Shown here: positions 1 to 6,211 of the stretch, in pieces
Layout: every line of letters begins with the position of its first letter
How positions within the stretch are numbered: position 1 is the first letter of the stretch
From: Campylobacteraceae bacterium
GTDB lineage: Bacteria; Campylobacterota; Campylobacteria; Campylobacterales; Sulfurovaceae
DNA length: 7,192 nt
Direction of reading: 5' to 3'
Assembly: GCA_027002665.1 (NCBI GenBank)
Contig: JALWZK010000100.1
Span: 1-7,192 of the forward strand
Translations under genes and position numbers: made by a program
The notes under the pieces: generated by a model
What the model was told of the DNA's origin: nothing
Seen by the model: the letters and a program-made list of their open reading frames with translations, nothing else
The model's database searches: none

Positions 1-6
1 TTTAAA

Positions 7-15
7 TGCTATAAT
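7..15 (+). promoter_or_regulatory. Extended -10 promoter of pseI, predicted leaderless
   Basis: TGCTATAAT is a perfect extended -10 (TGn plus TATAAT at 10-15). Exactly six bases separate it from the ATG at 22, so if the last T is -7, +1 falls on the A of the start codon. No Shine-Dalgarno fits in the gap. The -35 region lies outside the window; Campylobacterota housekeeping promoters generally lack a conserved -35. The start site is inferred, not measured. Confidence 0.55.
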
Positions 16-21
16 TATAAA

Positions 22-1041
22 ATGAAAATAGGTAGTTTTAATTTAGAAAAAGATGGAGTATATATTATTGCTGAACTCTCTGCAAATCATGGAAAGGATA
101 TTAATATTGCAAAGGAGAGTATCAGAGTAGCAAAAGAGATTGGAGCTAATGCTATTAAGCTTCAGACATATAGAGCAGATACTATTACCTTAGATAGTGA
201 TGGAGAGGATTTTATAATAAAAGGTGGAACTCTTTGGGATAGTAAAAGACTCTATGATTTATACAAGGAGGCGTATCTCCCTTGGGAGTGGCACGAAGAG
301 CTTTTTAATTATGCAAGAAAGGTAGGGATAGATATATTCTCCTCCCCTTTCGATAGGAGTGCAGTTGATTTTCTGGAGCAGTTTAATCCTATTGCCTATA
401 AGATAGCATCTTTTGAGATAACAGATTATGAGCTTATAAGATATAGTGCCTCTAAGGGTAAACCGATAATTATCTCTACAGGTGTAGCCTCAATGGAGGA
501 GATTTATGATGTGGTCAATATATGTAGAGAGGAGGGGAATAACAATATTGTTCTTTTAAAATGCACCTCATCATATCCTGCTCCACTCGAAGAGGCAAAT
601 TTAAAGATGATACCGGAATTTAAAGAGAGATTTGGGGTAGAGGTTGGATTTTCAGACCATACTATTGGCTCAACTGCTCCAATTGTAGCTACTACTCTCG
701 GTGCTAAGGTTATTGAGAAACACTTTATCTTAGATAAATCTATTGGTGGAGCTGATGCAGATTTCTCTATGGATAGAGATGAGTTTGCCAATATGGTAAA
801 AGCTGTAAGGGATACCGAAAAGTTACTGGGTAGAGTTGAATATAATATGGATAAATCAAAAGGTAGAGTTTTTGCGAGAAGTCTATATGTAGCAAAAGAT
901 ATTAAAAGGGGTGAAGTTTTTACAAGAGAAAATATAAAGAGTGTTCGACCCCACTATGGAATGCACCCTAAATATCTATATGATATTTTAGGCAGAGTAG
1001 CCAATAGAGATTATAAGTTTGGAGAGAGGTTTACTCTATGA
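22..1041 (+). CDS. pseI: Pseudaminic acid synthase PseI (NeuB family)
   Basis: Family knowledge: this enzyme condenses 6-deoxy-AltdiNAc with phosphoenolpyruvate to form pseudaminic acid, the nonulosonic acid later activated by PseF and used to glycosylate flagellin or surface glycans; it is cytoplasmic. Seen: 339 aa, close to the family's usual length. A NeuB TIM barrel spans about residues 12-275, with AELSANHG (17-24), KLQTY (46-50), SSPFD (107-111), KIASFE (127-132), KCTSSYPAP (180-188), GFSDHT (209-214) and EKHF (232-235). A C-terminal SAF (antifreeze-like) domain spans about 285-339 and contains RPHYGMHP (309-316). GADADFS (243-249) matches the PseI pattern rather than the GPDH form typical of NeuB and LegI, so sialic or legionaminic acid synthase is less likely. 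The ATG at 22 gives the expected N-terminus. No Shine-Dalgarno is visible; a TATAAT lies six bases upstream. Other pse genes would lie outside the window. Confidence 0.92.
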   Translation: MKIGSFNLEKDGVYIIAELSANHGKDINIAKESIRVAKEIGANAIKLQTYRADTITLDSDGEDFIIKGGTLWDSKRLYDLYKEAYLPWEWHEELFNYARKVGIDIFSSPFDRSAVDFLEQFNPIAYKIASFEITDYELIRYSASKGKPIIISTGVASMEEIYDVVNICREEGNNNIVLLKCTSSYPAPLEEANLKMIPEFKERFGVEVGFSDHTIGSTAPIVATTLGAKVIEKHFILDKSIGGADADFSMDRDEFANMVKAVRDTEKLLGRVEYNMDKSKGRVFARSLYVAKDIKRGEVFTRENIKSVRPHYGMHPKYLYDILGRVANRDYKFGERFTL

Positions 1042-1073
1042 AGTTATATAGAGATGAGATAAACTTTATTTAA
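1038..1073 (+). other. 11-codon micro-ORF overlapping the pseI stop (possible gene remnant)
   Basis: The pseI stop is embedded in ATGA (1038-1041), the arrangement common for a translationally coupled next gene. The frame opened by that ATG reads MKLYRDEINFI and stops at TAA 1071-1073, just inside the 3' end of the convergent hydrolase gene. It could be the stump of a lost downstream gene or a chance ATG. Eleven codons carry no recognisable family signal, so no product is assigned. Confidence 0.15.
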
Positions 1074-1987
1074 GAATTTTTATAAAAAAATTTCTCAATA
1101 GCCTCTATAACTTTACTTGGAGCCTCCTCTTGTGGCATATGCCCTACACCTTTTAATATTATTAATTTACTATTTTTTATATCTTTATGGAGTCTTACAC
1201 CAAACCTATATGGAATAGATATATCATCTTTACCCCAAATTATTAAAGTAGGGATTTTTATATCTCTATACTCCTTTTCCACTTTTGCAATATCATCAGG
1301 AACTATATAATCGACAGTCTGCTTATATGCATATTTTGCATTTGGTAAATCTATCATCTTTGCAGACTGCTCTATACTCTCTTTCGGAATTAGACTATCA
1401 TTGCTAAAAGCATAATTATATGCCTCTTCTGCAATTTTATCAGCACTTAAAAGATGTATCCCTAAGTATCCAATAATTGGCTTTTGTAGTAGCCACATCA
1501 TATATGGTAAATGCTGTTTATATGACATTGTATTAATCAATATTAGTCTATCTATTTTGGTCTTTAATAACCCTTTCTCCTGCATAAGGGCTAAGACCAA
1601 TGCTACTCCACCACCAAAAGAGCGACCCACAATAGTTAAATTTTTTAGTCTCTTTTTCTCTATAAACTCTTGAACCAATTTTGCTTGGTCATATACAGAG
1701 TAGTATTCATCTTCAGTTTTGGGCGACTCTCCGAAACCTTTCAAATCTATTGTGATTATATGGAATTTTTTTGATAAAGGTTTAACTATAAAACGCCATG
1801 TATATCTACTCTCCCCAAATCCATGAATAAAAAGTAAGGTTATATTATGCTCTTTTCCATACTCATCATAGGCTAAATTGAGTGGTTTTATATGAGAATT
1901 GGCTACTCTACTATCCCAAGTTATCGGGTCTCTATGGCTACACCCAATAAATATGATAGCTATCACTATAAACAATTTTATTTTCAT
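1070..1987 (-). CDS. Lipoprotein alpha/beta-hydrolase
   Basis: Seen: 305 aa. A hydrophobic signal peptide (residues 1-15) ends in FIGC, a lipobox placing the lipidated cysteine at Cys16, so the mature enzyme is probably membrane-anchored and faces the periplasm. The alpha/beta-hydrolase fold follows, with HGFGES as oxyanion-hole loop (55-60), nucleophile Ser123 in GRSFGG, acid Asp255 (or Asp254) in WGKDD, and His283 in GVGHMPQEE. A variable helical cap spans about 155-235. Family knowledge: such enzymes include esterases, C-C-bond hydrolases and dehalogenases; the acyl or ester substrate here cannot be told from sequence. Ser at +2 after the Cys would suggest outer-membrane sorting by the enterobacterial rule, which may not hold in this phylum. 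It ends 28 bp from pseI (convergent) and is divergent from mltG across 49 bp. The ATG at 1987 is set by the signal peptide and a TATAAT six bases upstream. Confidence 0.85.
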   Translation of the reverse strand: MKIKLFIVIAIIFIGCSHRDPITWDSRVANSHIKPLNLAYDEYGKEHNITLLFIHGFGESRYTWRFIVKPLSKKFHIITIDLKGFGESPKTEDEYYSVYDQAKLVQEFIEKKRLKNLTIVGRSFGGGVALVLALMQEKGLLKTKIDRLILINTMSYKQHLPYMMWLLQKPIIGYLGIHLLSADKIAEEAYNYAFSNDSLIPKESIEQSAKMIDLPNAKYAYKQTVDYIVPDDIAKVEKEYRDIKIPTLIIWGKDDISIPYRFGVRLHKDIKNSKLIILKGVGHMPQEEAPSKVIEAIEKFFYKNS

Positions 1988-1993
1988 TCTTTT

Positions 1994-2002
1994 ATTATAT
2001 CA
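1994..2002 (-). promoter_or_regulatory. Extended -10 promoter of the hydrolase gene, predicted leaderless
   Basis: On the minus strand the sequence reads TGATATAAT (TATAAT at 1999-1994), then AAAAGA, then the ATG at 1987. The six-base spacing puts the predicted +1 on the A of ATG. The stretch where a -35 would sit does not resemble TTGACA. No Shine-Dalgarno is convincing, since AAGA would touch the start codon. The start site is inferred. Confidence 0.55.
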
Positions 2003-2015
2003 TAAATCTATGATT

Positions 2016-2030
2016 ATTTTTAGATATAAT
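2016..2030 (+). promoter_or_regulatory. -10 promoter of mltG, predicted leaderless
   Basis: A T-rich run (ATTTTTAGA) leads into a perfect TATAAT at 2025-2030, followed by six bases (AAGTAT) and the ATG at 2037. The T-rich stretch ahead of TATAAT resembles the Campylobacter/Helicobacter sigma-80/70 promoter style, which lacks a -35. The predicted +1 coincides with the A of ATG. There is no Shine-Dalgarno. Confidence 0.55.
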
Positions 2031-2036
2031 AAGTAT

Positions 2037-2996
2037 ATGAAAAATATAGAATTAATAAAACAGATACTTTTTACTATTTTAGATATATTGACTATATCTA
2101 TTCTTGTAATTACTTTTTATATAACTATACCATTAAAATCTCCCGTTACAACAGTCACAATTCCTAAGGGTTCTGTAACTAATATAATTAAAACTCTGCA
2201 AAATAGGGGTTTCTCTCTATCACCGATAGATATATATCTTCTCGTTGCTATTGGAGAGCCTAAGAGTGGAGAGTTAAAGATAAAGAGAGGCTATTTAAAT
2301 CGTATAGATTTTCTATATAAATTGACAAATTCCGTAACAGAGAAATTTAATATAGTTACATTAATTCCGGGAGAGACCAAAGAGATTTTCTTTAAAAATC
2401 TTGCGAAAAAGTATAAGTTAAATTATAAAAAACTATATAGTAGCTACTTAAAATATAGTTCATATAGTGAAGCGGGAATTATTCCAGATACATACCATAT
2501 TCCAAAAGATATAGATGAAGATAAAATTATAAAGATATTGGTAAGGGATAGTGAAAAGAGATATAGAAAAATAGCTCTAAAAGAGTTTAAAAGATATGAT
2601 AAAAATGAGTTTAGACTCTATCTAATAATTGCGTCAATTATTCAAAAAGAGGCAGGAAATCGAGAGGAGATGGGAAAAATATCATCTGTGATATACAATA
2701 GGTTAAGGAGAGGTATGCCCCTTCAGATGGACGGCACTCTAAACTATGGAATATACTCCCATACAAAAGTGACACCAAAGAGGATTAAGAGCGATAGGAG
2801 TGGTTTCAATACATATCTAAATAGAGGATTACCCCCATACCCTATCTGCTCTGTATCTATAGATGCTCTATATTCAGCACTATATCCCGATAAGAGTGAC
2901 TATCTATTTTTTATGAAAAATGGCAAAGGTGGACATGATTTTAGCTCCTCTTATAGAGGACATCTTAAAAATATAGAGAGAGCTAAGAAGAGATAG
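2037..2996 (+). CDS. mltG: Endolytic murein transglycosylase MltG (YceG-like)
   Basis: Family knowledge: MltG is an inner-membrane lytic transglycosylase that cuts nascent glycan strands and so limits their length. Seen: 319 aa, a usual length for compact members. One N-terminal transmembrane helix lies at about 10-33, then a LysM-like region, then the YceG catalytic domain. The catalytic Glu is most likely Glu205 in IIASIIQKEAG (197-207), followed by VIYNRLRRGMPLQMDGT (218-234), the FNTYLNRGLPPYPI segment (257-270) and the C-terminal YLFFMKNGKGGHDFSSS (289-305). The frame stays open upstream to 1899, but that stretch is antisense to the hydrolase gene and lies upstream of the promoter; the ATG at 2037 gives the normal short cytoplasmic tail. 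It is divergent from the hydrolase gene and ends 12 bp from the convergent TRAP gene. Confidence 0.92.
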   Translation: MKNIELIKQILFTILDILTISILVITFYITIPLKSPVTTVTIPKGSVTNIIKTLQNRGFSLSPIDIYLLVAIGEPKSGELKIKRGYLNRIDFLYKLTNSVTEKFNIVTLIPGETKEIFFKNLAKKYKLNYKKLYSSYLKYSSYSEAGIIPDTYHIPKDIDEDKIIKILVRDSEKRYRKIALKEFKRYDKNEFRLYLIIASIIQKEAGNREEMGKISSVIYNRLRRGMPLQMDGTLNYGIYSHTKVTPKRIKSDRSGFNTYLNRGLPPYPICSVSIDALYSALYPDKSDYLFFMKNGKGGHDFSSSYRGHLKNIERAKKR

Positions 2997-3017
2997 AGGA
3001 GTAAAATTCTAATCTCT
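2989..3017. repeat. Imperfect inverted repeat between the convergent mltG and TRAP genes
   Basis: AGAGAT (2989-2994) pairs with ATCTCT (3012-3017). The stem extends by three or four pairs (AGA at 2995-2997 with TCT at 3008-3010) if A3011 bulges out. It spans both stop codons and would fold on either transcript. No T-run follows on either strand, so it is at best a weak bidirectional terminator or 3'-end stabiliser. It may simply reflect the repeated TTAGAGA wording of the TRAP gene's last codons. Confidence 0.25.
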
Positions 3018-4097
3018 AATCTCTAAAATATGTTTAGTTCCAATATCACTCCAAGGCTTATTTAGTTTTACAAACTCATTATAGTTATCTAAGACCCTCT
3101 TAAAATCACTACTCTTTTTAGCTTCAATCTCCAAAACCTCATCTAAAGCCTTTTTAGCAAGTTTCATCATATCGCTCGGGAATTTTCTAATTTTTACCCC
3201 TCTTCTATAGAGTTCTTGTAGAGCTTTTGCATTTTTATATCTAAACTCCTCTATCATATTGGCAGTCATCGCTTCAGAGGCTGTTGTAATTATAGCTCTA
3301 TGTTCACTACTTAACTTTTCCCATCTATTTTTATTGAAAGTTAATTCGAGAATAGAACCCGGTTCATGCCAACCTTGATAGTAATATTCGGTAGCCTTAT
3401 CAAATCCCATCATCATATCAAGTGCAGGTCCTACCCACTCAGTTGCATCAATAGTTCCTCGCTCTAAGGAGGTAAAAATCTCTCCTGGAGGTAGAAGCAC
3501 AGGATTTACACCAAGCCTCTTCATAACCTCGCCACCAAGTCCCGGTATTCTCATCTTCAGACCTTTTAAATCGGAAACCGATTTTATCTCCTTTTTAAAC
3601 CAACCTCCCATCTGTGGACCTGTGCTTCCTCCAATTAGAGGATATAGATTAAATCTACCATAAAGCTCTCTCCAAAGCTCCATACCTCCACCAAACTTTA
3701 ACCATGTTATCATCTCTTCACTCAAAAGTCCCAGGGGCATACCACCAAATATAGAGAATGCTGAATTTTTACCTTTCCAATAATATACCCCAGAGTGAAA
3801 AGCATCAATCTGATTGGCAGAACAGCTATCAAAGACTTGAAGTGCAGGAACTAATATATTTTTAGGATATACCTTTATCTCTAAGCTTCCACCACTAAGC
3901 TCACTACACGACTTAGCAAAATTATCAACTCCCGTTCCCATAATTGGAAAGTGTGCAGGCCATGAGGTAGCAAGTTTTAGTTTAACCTTTTTACCTCTGA
4001 CTACATTTATACTCTTTTTACTCTCTTGATAACACCCATTGATAGCAACTGCTCCCGTAATTAGAGCTGTTGTTGTTAAGAAATCTCTTCTTCTCAT
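3009..4097 (-). CDS. TRAP-transporter substrate-binding protein, TakP-like (2-oxoacid type), Tat-exported lipoprotein
   Basis: Family knowledge: DctP-type receptors capture organic acids in the periplasm for a DctQ/DctM membrane permease. Seen: 362 aa. The N-terminus has a twin-arginine signal (RRRDFL, 2-7), a hydrophobic stretch and a lipobox-like AINGC with Cys22, suggesting Tat export and lipidation. In the body, Gln162 (GPQMGG), Arg183 (KMRIPG), Glu220-Trp221 (LERGTIDATEWVGP, 211-224) and GWHEPG (242-247) match the positions that in TakP hold the carboxylate and sodium ion of 2-oxoacids such as pyruvate. Lactate or another monocarboxylate is also possible. No DctQ or DctM gene lies in the window: downstream is convergent mltG and upstream the transpeptidase gene. 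The start codon overlaps that gene's stop as ATGA, implying coupled translation; only a weak GAG/AAAG lies ahead of it. Confidence 0.88.
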   Translation of the reverse strand: MRRRDFLTTTALITGAVAINGCYQESKKSINVVRGKKVKLKLATSWPAHFPIMGTGVDNFAKSCSELSGGSLEIKVYPKNILVPALQVFDSCSANQIDAFHSGVYYWKGKNSAFSIFGGMPLGLLSEEMITWLKFGGGMELWRELYGRFNLYPLIGGSTGPQMGGWFKKEIKSVSDLKGLKMRIPGLGGEVMKRLGVNPVLLPPGEIFTSLERGTIDATEWVGPALDMMMGFDKATEYYYQGWHEPGSILELTFNKNRWEKLSSEHRAIITTASEAMTANMIEEFRYKNAKALQELYRRGVKIRKFPSDMMKLAKKALDEVLEIEAKKSSDFKRVLDNYNEFVKLNKPWSDIGTKHILEIRD

Positions 4098-4801
4098 ATC
4101 TTTACTCGCTTAATTTCAGATTTTGGAAGCTGTAGGAGTAGAGGATTATCCTCTTTTTTAAGCCACTTTAATATCTTAATAATATTATCTCTACTCATAG
4201 CAGTGCAACCTGCTGTTCCTGCCCCATCTCCACTTCTAATGTGCATAAATATACATGAACCCCCCATCTTAATGGCATTCGGATTATGATTTACTACAAT
4301 CCCATACTCATATTGATTATTATTTAATCTCATATGCTCAAAGCTCTTATAGTCTCTCTTTACCTTAGTTGAGTCGATAATCCTATTATACCATTTAGAG
4401 TTACTATCATCAACACAGTGGTCACTTCGCTTATATACACTATATGGAAAATCTATCTTTAGTTGTGCATATCCAAATCCATTTTTTAAACTAAACAGTC
4501 CAGCAGGAGCTTTTCCATCTCCCTCTCTCTTTATATATTTTGCATCTTTTGGTATCTTATGGAGTCCACGCCCCCAAGCTAAACCATTTCTACCCAAGAT
4601 AATAGATATACTCTTTCCCACCTTATGCCATTTGCCATTATCTTTTTCATATCTCTGCAGAGTTCCATTCTTACTACTCCAATCTTCAGTTGTAACAAAT
4701 AGTATCTGCTTAGTGGTTTTGGGTATCTCTATATCGGCAGTAGATTTACAAGCTATTAGCACTAATAGACCAAATGTCAATATAGATAATCTTTTTATCA
4801 T
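4094..4801 (-). CDS. YkuD-type L,D-transpeptidase-like lipoprotein
   Basis: Family knowledge: YkuD-domain enzymes use a cysteine to form 3-3 peptidoglycan crosslinks, attach lipoproteins or trim stem peptides; they act in the periplasm. Seen: 235 aa from the ATG at 4801. A signal peptide ends in LIAC, a lipobox with lipidated Cys18. The catalytic core is VVNHNP (169-174), CIFMHI (183-188) with His187, and TAGCTAM (196-202) with nucleophile Cys199. TAGC replaces the classical SHGC; this form is typical of the COG3786 branch, which is less well characterised than the ErfK/YbiS branch. GKAPAGLFSL (97-106) is the usual upstream YkuD strand. The frame extends to a TTG at 4822, but that codon lies within the predicted TATAAT, so ATG 4801 is preferred. 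It follows hemN by 42 bp and overlaps the TRAP gene by 4 bp. Carboxypeptidase activity is an alternative to transpeptidation. Confidence 0.82.
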   Translation of the reverse strand: MIKRLSILTFGLLVLIACKSTADIEIPKTTKQILFVTTEDWSSKNGTLQRYEKDNGKWHKVGKSISIILGRNGLAWGRGLHKIPKDAKYIKREGDGKAPAGLFSLKNGFGYAQLKIDFPYSVYKRSDHCVDDSNSKWYNRIIDSTKVKRDYKSFEHMRLNNNQYEYGIVVNHNPNAIKMGGSCIFMHIRSGDGAGTAGCTAMSRDNIIKILKWLKKEDNPLLLQLPKSEIKRVKI

Positions 4802-4821
4802 CTTATTATTCCACTCTTTCA

Positions 4822-4827
4822 ATTATA
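4822..4827 (-). promoter_or_regulatory. -10 promoter of the transpeptidase-TRAP unit
   Basis: TATAAT on the minus strand lies in the gap after hemN. The predicted +1 is the A opposite 4815, giving a leader of about 14 nt with a GTGG-type weak ribosome-binding site before the ATG at 4801. This suggests the pair can be transcribed separately from argF-hemN. It also excludes the upstream TTG as start. The start site is inferred. Confidence 0.45.
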
Positions 4828-4840
4828 ATGCTAATTATCA

Positions 4841-4860
4841 TCTCTAAAGAGTTTTAGAGA
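4841..4860. repeat. Perfect 8-bp inverted repeat across the hemN stop codon
   Basis: TCTCTAAA (4841-4848) and TTTAGAGA (4853-4860) are exact reverse complements around a 4-base loop (GAGT). On the minus strand the hairpin covers the last hemN codons and its TAG stop. It is AT-rich and no T-run follows, so it is not a standard intrinsic terminator. It could slow or partly stop transcription ahead of the next promoter, or protect the hemN 3' end. Confidence 0.4.
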
Positions 4861-6211
4861 ATGATTTTTTACTATTATAATATTTTTTCATATAGGCATC
4901 AAAAGCCATTGCTATATTTCGTATAAGTAGTGTTCCGGTAGGGCTAACTTTTATTTCACTATCTGTAATAGTTATTAATCCATCATCTATAAACTCTTTT
5001 AACCCCTTTAACTCATTAGAGAAGTAGTCTTTAAAGTTAATATTATGCTCTCTCTCTACCCTTTTTATATCTACATGGAAGTTTGCCATAAGCTCCATAA
5101 TGACAGCTTTTCTTAAAAAGTCATCATCATCTAAGACAACACCCCTCTCAAACGGGAGTTTTCCACTATCTATCGCCTTTTCATAAGCTCTCATATCTTT
5201 CGTATTTTGAGCATAATATCTCTCTCCCTCTCCAATGCTGGTAAGTCCAATTCCAATCAGATTAGCTCCACCTTTTGTGGTATATCCTTGAAAGTTTCTA
5301 TGGAGTTCCCCCTTCTCTATTGCTCCAAATAGCTCATCTTCAGGCTTTGCAAAGTGGTCCATACCTATCATCTTATAGCCTCTATCTTCAAAGAAATCTA
5401 TTGTATATTTGAAGATTTGAAGTTTAACTTCGGGAGTTGGGAGGGTTGTCTCATCAAATTTTCGCATAGTTCTCTTTAACCACGGAACATGTGCATAGTT
5501 AAATACAGCCACTCTATCCGGATTTAGCTCTGTTGAGAGTTGAAGAGTCTTTTTAAAGCTCTCTAATGTCTGATATGGCAATCCATATATAAAATCTGTA
5601 TTAATAGATTTTATTCCATAACCTCTTGCCAACTCCACAGCTCTCTTAGTAAGCTCCAGTGGCTGAATACGGTGTATTGCCTTTTGAACCTTCTCATCTA
5701 AATCTTGCACACCGAAACTAATTCGATTAAACCCATGTTTCTGAAGAACTTTCATCTGCTCTTCATTAAAAAATCTTGGGTCTATCTCACAACTAATCTC
5801 AGCGTCACTACTCCAATTTGGAAATTTAGATTTTATATAGGTTACTATCTCATCAAGCTCAAACGCTTTATAGAAAGTTGGTGTTCCACCTCCGAAATGG
5901 AACTGTATAACCTCTCTAAATATATCTATATGCTCCACCAATATATCAATCTCTCTCTTTAGATACTCAATATATCTACTAAGCTTCTCCTCTTTTGATG
6001 TAAAAACCACATTACAGCCACAGAAGTAACATGCACTTCTACAGAATGGGAGATGGACATATATGGATAGTGGCCCCTTTTCACTCTCTAAAAATTTAAT
6101 ATACTCATTATAACTGAAATCGCTACTAAACTCCAATGCTGTTGGATAACTTGTATATCTTGGTCCGGGTCTTGAGTATCTACTAAATTTCTCAAAATCA
6201 ATACTACTCAT
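4844..6211 (-). CDS. hemN: Oxygen-independent coproporphyrinogen III oxidase HemN
   Basis: Family knowledge: a radical-SAM enzyme that oxidatively decarboxylates two propionates of coproporphyrinogen III to give protoporphyrinogen IX, the oxygen-free route of heme synthesis; cytoplasmic. Seen: 455 aa, nearly the E. coli length. The N-terminal [12 protein letters not shown] (14-25) is the HemN hallmark that HemW-like proteins lack. The cluster motif CxxxCxxCxC uses Cys57, Cys61, Cys64 and Cys66; Tyr51 matches the Tyr preceding the motif in E. coli HemN. GGGTPTF lies at 107-113 and IGIGLTSIG in the C-terminal half of the barrel; the C-terminal HemN domain follows from about residue 360. The ATG at 6211 has AGAGGA five bases upstream and overlaps the argF 3' end by 8 bp, so the two are one transcription unit and probably translationally linked. 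A strict HemN suits a microaerobic or anaerobic host. Confidence 0.95.
   Translation of the reverse strand: MSSIDFEKFSRYSRPGPRYTSYPTALEFSSDFSYNEYIKFLESEKGPLSIYVHLPFCRSACYFCGCNVVFTSKEEKLSRYIEYLKREIDILVEHIDIFREVIQFHFGGGTPTFYKAFELDEIVTYIKSKFPNWSSDAEISCEIDPRFFNEEQMKVLQKHGFNRISFGVQDLDEKVQKAIHRIQPLELTKRAVELARGYGIKSINTDFIYGLPYQTLESFKKTLQLSTELNPDRVAVFNYAHVPWLKRTMRKFDETTLPTPEVKLQIFKYTIDFFEDRGYKMIGMDHFAKPEDELFGAIEKGELHRNFQGYTTKGGANLIGIGLTSIGEGERYYAQNTKDMRAYEKAIDSGKLPFERGVVLDDDDFLRKAVIMELMANFHVDIKRVEREHNINFKDYFSNELKGLKEFIDDGLITITDSEIKVSPTGTLLIRNIAMAFDAYMKKYYNSKKSFSKTL

Noticed and set aside
504..791. 95-codon open frame on the minus strand inside pseI
   Set aside because: It is fully antisense to a well-conserved synthase and its translation has no recognisable domain; it is a shadow of pseI.
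1074..1100. A/T palindrome-like stretch near the pseI-hydrolase junction as a terminator
   Set aside because: It consists almost wholly of A and T, lies within the last codons of the hydrolase gene, and would make no stable GC-containing stem.
1899..2036. 46-residue N-terminal extension of MltG
   Set aside because: It runs antisense through the hydrolase signal peptide, contains the predicted mltG promoter, and MltG normally starts shortly before its single membrane helix.
22..4801. Functional link between pseI and the YkuD enzyme, by analogy with Helicobacter Csd6, a YkuD-domain protein reported to affect flagellin glycosylation
   Set aside because: The protein here is shorter, belongs to the TAGC branch, and is separated from pseI by genes on different strands; nothing in the sequence supports the link.
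4632..4847. 71-codon open frame on the plus strand opposite the transpeptidase gene
   Set aside because: It is antisense to the transpeptidase gene; its hydrophobic look derives from the complement of the signal-peptide region.
5705..5962. 85-codon open frame on the plus strand opposite hemN
   Set aside because: It is antisense to strongly conserved hemN sequence, including the region around GGGTPTF, and shows no family signal.
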